A DNA stretch of 13,133 nucleotides, from assembly GCA_910584955.1 (NCBI GenBank), contig CAJUDC010000071.1, positions 1-13,133 of the forward strand. The letters are read 5' to 3'. The position numbers and the translations under genes are program-made. This document shows positions 1-4,715 of this stretch, piece by piece. Positions within the stretch are counted from its first letter, which is position 1; every line of letters begins with the position of its first letter. Under the pieces are notes generated by a model, which was given only the letters and a program-made list of their open reading frames with translations, searched no databases and was not told where the DNA came from. Source of the stretch: an uncultured Paraprevotella sp. Its GTDB lineage: Bacteria > Bacteroidota > Bacteroidia > Bacteroidales > Bacteroidaceae.

Positions 1-40
1 CCGACTGACAGCCGCCATGGAAAAAAAGGACAGTTACGGA

Positions 41-66
41 TAAAACCAACCGTAAACTTCTTACGG
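41..66 (-). terminator. Small hairpin followed by T-rich tract, possible terminator
   Basis: CCGTAA (50-55) and TTACGG (61-66) form a perfect 6-bp stem with a 5-base loop. Read on the minus strand the stem is followed by TTGGTTTTA, a modest T-rich tail, so it could finish transcription of the restriction gene that ends at 171. It could equally close a plus-strand gene ending at 43. Confidence 0.3.
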
Positions 67-87
67 GAAACCTTTGCCGCCCTCATA

Positions 88-138
88 CAACAGCCCCGTA
101 CACACCGACAGATCACTGTAGTGCGTACGGGGCTGTTG
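88..138. terminator. Long GC-rich hairpin downstream of the HpaII-family gene
   Basis: Positions 88-105 and 121-138 are complementary over 18 bases with one exception, which becomes a G.U pair in minus-strand RNA. The 15-base loop itself contains ACAG/CTGT. The stem lies 33 bases beyond the stop codon at 171. No T-run follows on either strand, so it may be a U-less terminator or an RNA-stabilising 3' structure. Confidence 0.5.
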
Positions 139-170
139 CATACGGTCGGCCACATCCGATGCCGCTGGAG

Positions 171-1259
171 TTATCTGCGGATGAACCCTACCTTCAAATT
201 CAATTTCAAATAGTATGCCCGATTCTCCCGTTCCAGATAACCGTATTTGTCTTTATCGGGCAAACCTTTTTCCAGTCGCGTATGCGTAAACAAATAATCG
301 GCCATCGTCTGACGGTCGGCCTTCTGGTAACAAAGCAGTTCGCCGGCGGCCCCCACCGCAATAAACCCGGACACGGCCGTCTCCTCTCCGTTGAACATCT
401 TGGCCGGGCGCAGTCCCAATGCCAAAGCCACCAGGAACTGCTTTACCTTATACCGGTAAAAGCCGTGTTTATGCACCAGTTCATCTTTTATCTTCAACGG
501 ATTCTGCTCTTCAACCCGTGCCGTCAACTCATCTATCCGGGCCACGTTGTCCAGATGCAGCATCCGCAACATGGCAGCCAATACGCGCGGAAAATTAGAA
601 TCGATCATCAACAGATTGCTGCGAAATATCTTATCCGCCACATCATTGTATTTCAGCACACCGCCCATGCTCTCGATGTACAGCATGCGACGGGCCACCT
701 CCGCCGGATTGTCCGGTGCCTCGGTATAGTTGATCTTGTTCACCGCCGGACCGGAAAACCGCACGCCCGTCTGCTCCCACTTCAGGTTAGCCGTGCGTCC
801 GCCGTCCAGCAAAGGCGTCATACCGCATAGGCGCGACTGTATGCGGAAACCTACGGGAGGCGCATCGGCGCTGTAGAACGACAAATAAAAATCCGTACGA
901 TCGTCCGTCACAGCCTCCATATCATAGATACGTACGGCGTCCAGAAACTCTTCCACGCCCGGAGCCGCCTCTATCTCCGCTTCCCGCGATACCGACAGAC
1001 CGCTCAGAATCAACGAGGCCACCGCCCCGAAGTCCTCGCGCGGAAAACAGACGTCCATCTGCTCACCCACTACCCGTATCCGCTCACCCTCAACATAATA
1101 GCGACGCTCTCCGTCGTGTTCCCTCCGTGTGAGCAAGGCTATGGGCAAGGGGGTACCGACCGGTTCGCCGGCTGCATTGCCCGCATCCACCGCTCCCCGG
1201 GCCAATAAAGAAAATACGGTATATAACTCACTCCATTCTTTGCGCGATGCTGTCAACAT
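171..1259 (-). CDS. HpaII-family type II restriction endonuclease, no methylase in view
   Basis: The 362-residue product matches the HpaII restriction endonuclease family (expected specificity CCGG, PD-(D/E)XK fold) along most of its length, by recall of family sequences. Seen: the N-terminal MLTASRKEWSELY block; a TDFYLSFY strand (residues 122-129) followed by GFRIQSRL and a TPLLDGGRTANL segment (137-159), the likely catalytic core; IFRSNLLMID (211-220); VEEQNPLKI (249-257); GFYRYKVKQFL plus LALGLRP (266-284); and the C-terminal LERENRAYYLKLNLKV block. I recall the core strand as FSIKS in relatives; here Gln141 stands where that Lys would be. An ATG at 1319 would add 20 residues, but the likely promoter box ends at 1321, so the ATG at 1257-1259, whose sequence matches the family N-terminus, is preferred. 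No DNA methyltransferase is visible on the right; the left neighbour is outside the window. Confidence 0.8.
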   Translation of the reverse strand: MLTASRKEWSELYTVFSLLARGAVDAGNAAGEPVGTPLPIALLTRREHDGERRYYVEGERIRVVGEQMDVCFPREDFGAVASLILSGLSVSREAEIEAAPGVEEFLDAVRIYDMEAVTDDRTDFYLSFYSADAPPVGFRIQSRLCGMTPLLDGGRTANLKWEQTGVRFSGPAVNKINYTEAPDNPAEVARRMLYIESMGGVLKYNDVADKIFRSNLLMIDSNFPRVLAAMLRMLHLDNVARIDELTARVEEQNPLKIKDELVHKHGFYRYKVKQFLVALALGLRPAKMFNGEETAVSGFIAVGAAGELLCYQKADRQTMADYLFTHTRLEKGLPDKDKYGYLERENRAYYLKLNLKVGFIRR

Positions 1260-1320
1260 ATTTTTTGTTTTTAATACGGTTTCGTTCTTCTCTTCGGAAT
1301 CTTTCTTTCCCAATTCCATG

Positions 1321-1328
1321 CAAAAATA
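1321..1328 (-). promoter_or_regulatory. Bacteroidota-type -7 box for the HpaII-family gene
   Basis: On the minus strand this reads TATTTTTG followed by C, a match to TAnnTTTG. Transcription should begin a few bases after it, near 1316, which cuts off the upstream ATG at 1319 and leaves a leader of roughly 55-60 bases before the ATG at 1259. No clean -33 TTTG is visible; a T-rich stretch about 21 bases upstream is the only candidate. Confidence 0.5.
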
Positions 1329-1392
1329 CGGAAATCTTCTCGGAATGCCGAAAAACAGTCCGTCTTTTCAAGAGCAGACGACGAATAAATCG

Positions 1393-1400
1393 TATATTTG
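1393..1400 (+). promoter_or_regulatory. Bacteroidota-type -7 box for sdaA
   Basis: TATATTTG followed by C matches TAnnTTTG. It places the transcript start near 1404 and gives a leader of about 20 bases before the ATG at 1425. This argues against the in-frame TTG at 1398, which lies inside the box. Confidence 0.6.
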
Positions 1401-1424
1401 CTACAGAATCCCAAAAAACAAATT

Positions 1425-2648
1425 ATGATTACTTTAAAAGAACTATACCGCATCGGTTACGGGCCTTCAAGCAGCCACACGATGGGCCCCCGGAAGGCCG
1501 CTGAGATATTCCTGGAACGGCATCCCGAACCGGATACCGCCTTCGAAGTGACGCTCTACGGCAGTCTGGCGGCTACCGGCAAAGGACACATGACGGACTG
1601 GGCAGTGGAAAGCGTACTCGGCAAGGAACGGACCCGCATTGTGTGGGAACCGAAAATATTCCTCCCTTTCCATCCCAACGGAATGAAGTTCAAGGCACTA
1701 CGCCCCGACGGACAGTCCACCGACGAATGGACGGTGTTCAGCGTGGGCGGCGGCGCACTGGCCGAAGAAGGCATGCCTACCGTGGAATTTGAAGAAATCT
1801 ACGGCATGAACTACGCCACCGACATTCTGAGCTGGTGCATCCGAACGGGCAAAAGCTATTGGGAGTACGTCAAAGAATGCGAGGATGCCGACATCTGGGA
1901 CTATCTGGCCGAAGTATGGGACACCATGAAAACCGCCGTACGAAACGGTCTGGAACAAGAGGAAGTGCTACCGGGTCCGCTGAACCTGCGCCGGAAAGCA
2001 GCCTCTTACTATGTGCGTGCCGAAGGCTATCAACGCTCCATGAAGACCCGGGGCCTGATATTCTCCTACGCACTGGCCGTCAGCGAGGAAAACGCCGGCG
2101 GCGGACGCATCGTAACGGCCCCCACCTGCGGCTCGTGCGGCGTACTTCCCGGTGTACTCTACCACTTGTACAAATCGAGAGAAATGAGCGACACGCGCAT
2201 CATCCGGGCGTTGGCCACAGCAGGCCTGTTCGGCAATATCGTGAAAAAGAATGCTTCCATATCCGGGGCCGAGGTGGGATGTCAGGGAGAAGTCGGTGTA
2301 GCCTGCGCCATGGCCGCAGCGGCTGCCAACCAACTCTTCGGAGGCACACCGGCGCAAATCGAATACGCTGCCGAAATGGGATTGGAACATCATTTGGGAC
2401 TGACGTGCGACCCGGTGTGCGGACTGGTACAGATTCCCTGCATCGAACGGAACGCCTATGCCGCCGCCCGCGCCGTGGATGCCAATTCATACGCCATGCT
2501 CACCGACGGCATGCACCGTGTCTCCTTCGACAAAGTGGTGGAGGTCATGAAGAAAACCGGACACGACCTGCCCTCGCTCTACAAAGAGACCAGCGAAGGC
2601 GGACTGGCCGAGGACTTCCACCAGATGTGGCACTCGGGCGTGGAATAA
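1425..2648 (+). CDS. sdaA: L-serine ammonia-lyase, iron-sulfur type, single chain
   Basis: This cytosolic enzyme deaminates L-serine to pyruvate and ammonia with a [4Fe-4S] cluster. The 407-residue protein carries the N-terminal beta-domain signature GYGPSSSHTMGP (11-22) and the alpha-domain blocks SEENAGGGRIVTAPT (220-234), GAEVGCQGEVGVACAMAAAA (281-300) and GLTCDPVCGLVQIPCIERNA (325-344). Cys286, Cys328 and Cys339 have the spacing (42 and 11) of the three cluster ligands in the Legionella enzyme. Extra cysteines occur at 235, 238, 294 and 332. The protein ends HSGVE and lacks a cysteine near the C-terminus, unlike E. coli and Legionella relatives whose tails carry one. It is also about 45-50 residues shorter than those enzymes. 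The start is the ATG 25 bases after a promoter box. It is divergent from the restriction gene and convergent with the phosphatase gene. Confidence 0.95.
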   Translation: MITLKELYRIGYGPSSSHTMGPRKAAEIFLERHPEPDTAFEVTLYGSLAATGKGHMTDWAVESVLGKERTRIVWEPKIFLPFHPNGMKFKALRPDGQSTDEWTVFSVGGGALAEEGMPTVEFEEIYGMNYATDILSWCIRTGKSYWEYVKECEDADIWDYLAEVWDTMKTAVRNGLEQEEVLPGPLNLRRKAASYYVRAEGYQRSMKTRGLIFSYALAVSEENAGGGRIVTAPTCGSCGVLPGVLYHLYKSREMSDTRIIRALATAGLFGNIVKKNASISGAEVGCQGEVGVACAMAAAAANQLFGGTPAQIEYAAEMGLEHHLGLTCDPVCGLVQIPCIERNAYAAARAVDANSYAMLTDGMHRVSFDKVVEVMKKTGHDLPSLYKETSEGGLAEDFHQMWHSGVE

Positions 2649-2663
2649 ACAGAACCGGACAAA

Positions 2664-2696
2664 GGAACGCCTGCATCTCAGGATTGCAGGTGTTCC
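2664..2696. terminator. Shared hairpin between convergent sdaA and phosphatase genes
   Basis: 2664-2675 and 2685-2696 pair over 12 bases (11 Watson-Crick pairs plus one G.U in plus-strand RNA) around a 9-base loop. It starts 16 bases after the sdaA stop, and the stop codon of the opposing gene lies in the loop, so the right arm encodes that protein's last residues. There is no T-run on either side, so it fits a compact bidirectional terminator of the U-less kind. Confidence 0.6.
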
Positions 2697-3142
2697 AGCA
2701 GACCGGCACAGGCATCTTCCAGAATGTCGAGCACGTTTTCAAAGCCCGAAGCACCGCCGTAATAGGGATCCGGCACGTAGTCCGCCACCTTCCGGCGACA
2801 ATAATCGGTCATGCGCACCACCTTTTTCTCTTCGTCCAGACCGGGAGCCAGTTCGCGCAGGCGTTCCACATTTTGATCGTCCATCCCCACAATCAAGTCG
2901 AACGTAAAAAAATCATCGTAACATACGGGACGCGACAGATGCGTGATATGCACACCGCGCCGCTCGGCATGAGTCCGCATACGGGCGTCGGCTTTCTCCC
3001 CTTCGTGATAACTGCTTAATCCGGCGGAATCCAGCCGGAACTCCGCTTCAAGTCCTGCCTCACGCACCTGCATACGCATGATCTCCTCCGCCGTACAGGA
3101 ACGGCAAATATTGCCCAGGCAAACAAATAAAATCTTTTTCAT
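2678..3142 (-). CDS. Low-molecular-weight protein-tyrosine phosphatase
   Basis: This small cytosolic phosphatase of the LMW-PTP/Wzb/arsenate-reductase-like family hydrolyses phosphotyrosine through a cysteinyl-phosphate intermediate. The 154-residue protein opens MKKILFVCLGNICRS, giving the P-loop C8-x5-R14-S15, and carries the general-acid loop DPYYGG with Asp125. SRPV near 70-73 and the mid-domain DLIVGMDDQN block are also family marks. The residue after RS is Cys16, where most relatives I can recall have Pro. Bacterial members often regulate tyrosine-kinase-controlled polysaccharide export, but no kinase or capsule gene lies nearby, so its substrate is unknown. The start is the ATG at 3142; a longer frame upstream (ATG at 3211) adds 23 residues that do not belong to the fold. 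Confidence 0.93.
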   Translation of the reverse strand: MKKILFVCLGNICRSCTAEEIMRMQVREAGLEAEFRLDSAGLSSYHEGEKADARMRTHAERRGVHITHLSRPVCYDDFFTFDLIVGMDDQNVERLRELAPGLDEEKKVVRMTDYCRRKVADYVPDPYYGGASGFENVLDILEDACAGLLEHLQS

Positions 3143-3146
3143 CCTG

Positions 3147-3154
3147 CAAAAATA
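3147..3154 (-). promoter_or_regulatory. -7 box almost touching the phosphatase start codon
   Basis: On the minus strand it reads TATTTTTG followed by C, matching TAnnTTTG. Only four bases separate it from the ATG at 3142, so if it is used the mRNA would be leaderless or nearly so. No clear -33 element is visible. Confidence 0.4.
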
Positions 3155-3255
3155 ACCGGAATCCGCCATATATGCAAACCGCCGCATCCCGGCACCTGTT
3201 TTCCTAAACATTGTTAAACCTCTTTTTATCCGAACGGAATCCGCAGAAAAAAGAG

Positions 3256-3263
3256 TAATATTG
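3256..3263 (+). promoter_or_regulatory. Probable -7 box for the secreted-protein gene
   Basis: TAATATTG followed by CA is one mismatch from TAnnTTTG. It sits 35 bases before the ATG at 3299 in an AT-rich leader. A T-rich stretch at 3221-3228 is at about the right distance to be a degenerate -33 element. Confidence 0.45.
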
Positions 3264-3298
3264 CAAAAAATAACCTACAAAACATAAATTATCAGCCT

Positions 3299-4129
3299 AT
3301 GAAACATTTTACTTTTCCCCTGTTGCTGGCTGCCGCACTAGCAATATCCGTTCCGGCATCGGCCTCTAAGAAGAACAACAAGAAGCTGTATATCAGCACC
3401 TATTCTGCAACCATACAAGTACCGGAGACTGTAGAAACGGCTTTGGACATCACCCTTTTCCGCAGTCTGTATGCCGGATACAACAGCATTTGCCTGCCAT
3501 TCGACCTCACTGCCGACGAAGTAAAAAATTCATTCGGCGACGTACGTCTGGAACAACTTACCGGTTGCAAGCAAAACGGCAACGCACTGGAACTGTATTT
3601 TGCCGACTGCACCGAACAGGGGCTTAAAGCCGGAATGCCTTATCTGATTTATTCACCGGTGAAAAAATCGGTTTGGGTGAAACAGAACGGTGTGCGCTCG
3701 GCCACCAACACGCCGGTTCCCGTTACGATAAACGAGGCCGGCGGCAACCGTGTCACCTTCTGCGGAGTATTTGAAAAAGTACAGCCCGTAGGCCAGTACG
3801 GCATACCGGCTTCGCAGGCCCTCGAAGGCGAGGTAAAAAGTATATTGGTACGCACCGACGGGAGCAAGTTCTTCCTGCCCACCCGTTGCGGTCTGGAATG
3901 GGAAAGCCAGGCGAACGGAGCCACCGAGCTGTTGATCAAGCATGTGGCTACGGCCGATGCCCTAGGTAACGTCACCGGCATCAGCACACTGACGGCACAA
4001 AACGCTCCCGTTGACGTTTATTCGCTGAACGGCGTACTCGTGAAACGCCAAATACGCATCTCCGAGATTTCCCGTACACTGGACAAGGGTATCTACGTGA
4101 TAAACGGCGAAAAGTTCCTGGTAAAATAA
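3299..4129 (+). CDS. Secreted protein of unknown function with Bacteroidota C-terminal module
   Basis: The 276-residue product has a signal peptide (basic start, hydrophobic core 5-18, likely cleavage after ASA at 21-23) followed by a lysine-rich mature N-terminus. The middle contains a SICLPFDLT segment (63-71) and an AGMPYLIYSP segment (111-120), a pairing I recognise from many Bacteroidota surface and repeat proteins whose role is unknown. The C-terminus (about 237-276) reads VDVYSLNGVLVK...LDKGIYVINGEKFLVK, the pattern of the type IX secretion-like C-terminal domain that is widespread in this phylum, including species that may lack the secretion system. No catalytic motif is visible. It is a single-gene unit with its own promoter and a strong terminator at 4203-4238. 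I infer an exported, possibly surface-linked, beta-rich protein; no function is assigned. Confidence 0.85.
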   Translation: MKHFTFPLLLAAALAISVPASASKKNNKKLYISTYSATIQVPETVETALDITLFRSLYAGYNSICLPFDLTADEVKNSFGDVRLEQLTGCKQNGNALELYFADCTEQGLKAGMPYLIYSPVKKSVWVKQNGVRSATNTPVPVTINEAGGNRVTFCGVFEKVQPVGQYGIPASQALEGEVKSILVRTDGSKFFLPTRCGLEWESQANGATELLIKHVATADALGNVTGISTLTAQNAPVDVYSLNGVLVKRQIRISEISRTLDKGIYVINGEKFLVK

Positions 4130-4202
4130 ACCGGACCTCGCCCAAAGAAACTTTCCCGCAGGCCGACGGTTTCTCTCCGTCCCGCCCGCGAAAACTACAT
4201 AC

Positions 4203-4238
4203 CGCGTCTTGGTTTATACAAACCGAGGCGCGTTTTTT
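4203..4238 (+). terminator. Rho-independent terminator of the secreted-protein gene
   Basis: 4203-4215 and 4220-4232 form a 13-bp stem (two G.U pairs in RNA) around a 4-base loop, followed immediately by six Ts (4233-4238). It lies 73 bases after the stop codon. Confidence 0.9.
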
Positions 4239-4269
4239 ACATATCCTGTCACGAACTGTAAAAACCGCG
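4229..4269. repeat. Second inverted repeat overlapping the terminator arm
   Basis: CGCGTTTTTTAC (4229-4240) and GTAAAAACCGCG (4258-4269) are complementary at 11 of 12 positions with a 17-base loop. The left arm reuses the last four bases of the terminator stem plus its T-run, so the two hairpins cannot both form fully. A 9-base direct repeat, GTCACGAAC, also occurs at 4248-4256 and 4269-4277, exactly 21 bases apart. Confidence 0.6.
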
Positions 4270-4654
4270 TCACGAACCGAACTCGCATCCGGCAAAGCCT
4301 CCCCTTGGATGGCACGGCGCAGCAAGTTTCCCTTACGGAGAGTTGCTTTTTCTCTTTTCTCCCCTCCGCCCGTCGCTGCCCGGTGGGGCCGGTTACTGTC
4401 CCGAAGTGCAACGAAACGCACCCACAGCTATGCCCTGCACCGCGCAGCCTCGCTCCTTCCCGCACTGCCGGAGATCCTGCATGCTCCCCGCCGCACCACT
4501 CGTTTTCGTCCCACGGTTCCCTCGTCCTCTCCGCCCGGCGGAGACGGAAATCCCCGGGGCATCCTCACCTTCCGCCCGGCCAGACGTCCGTCACATTCGG
4601 GCGTCGCAGGCTCTTTTCTTCTCCATGTGCGTCCCCACGAACAGGCAAAAGGAA
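4239..4654. other. Gene-free GC-rich stretch between two terminators
   Basis: About 415 bases lie between the plus-strand terminator (to 4238) and the minus-strand terminator (from 4647). The plus strand is rich in C and T (for example around 4335-4380), unlike the coding DNA nearby. It contains a short odd palindrome TCCGCCCGGCGGA, the 8-base palindrome CCCCGGGG and the direct repeat described at 4248-4277. The open frames on both strands encode Arg/Pro/Ser-rich peptides with no family features, and I see no TAnnTTTG promoter box on either strand. It could be a decayed gene or contain a structured RNA, but nothing in the sequence decides this. Confidence 0.5.
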
Positions 4655-4692
4655 GCCCCGCAAGCAGATGAGAAATCATCCGCTTACGGGGC
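4647..4692 (-). terminator. Rho-independent terminator of the GH110 gene
   Basis: 4655-4671 and 4676-4692 pair over 17 bases around a 4-base loop. The two non-Watson-Crick positions become G.U pairs only in minus-strand RNA, which fixes the direction. On that strand the stem is followed by TTCCTTTT (down to 4647). It begins 23 bases after the GH110 stop codon. Confidence 0.85.
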
Positions 4693-4715
4693 ATTCATTC
4701 CCGTTTTGCTTCAGG

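Larger units (their letters stand above)
1..170. other. Window edge: possible 3' end of a plus-strand gene, then hairpin-rich intergenic DNA
   Basis: Reading frame 2 is open from base 2 to a TAA at 41-43 and would encode a tail ending TAAMEKKDSYG. The stop is followed seven bases later by a hairpin, which is where a gene would be expected to end. The fragment is too short to identify. On the other strand an ATG at 18-16 could begin a minus-strand gene leaving the window (MAAVSR...). Neither reading is secure. The rest, 44-170, holds two inverted repeats listed separately and no convincing gene. Confidence 0.2.

Noticed and set aside
1..210. Open plus-strand frame 1 from the window edge to TAG at 208
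   Set aside because: It runs through a long perfect hairpin and into the 3' end of the nuclease gene, and its translation shows no recognisable pattern. The frame ending at 43 is a better, though still weak, candidate for a real gene end.
1835..3019. 394-codon open frame on the plus strand
   Set aside because: It is out of frame within sdaA, runs through the shared hairpin and continues antisense to the phosphatase. The product is Arg/His-rich and unlike any protein family.
4214..4694. Several 80-140 codon frames on both strands in the GC-rich gap
   Set aside because: All are Arg/Pro/Ser-rich, lack promoters or plausible starts and overlap each other or the terminators.
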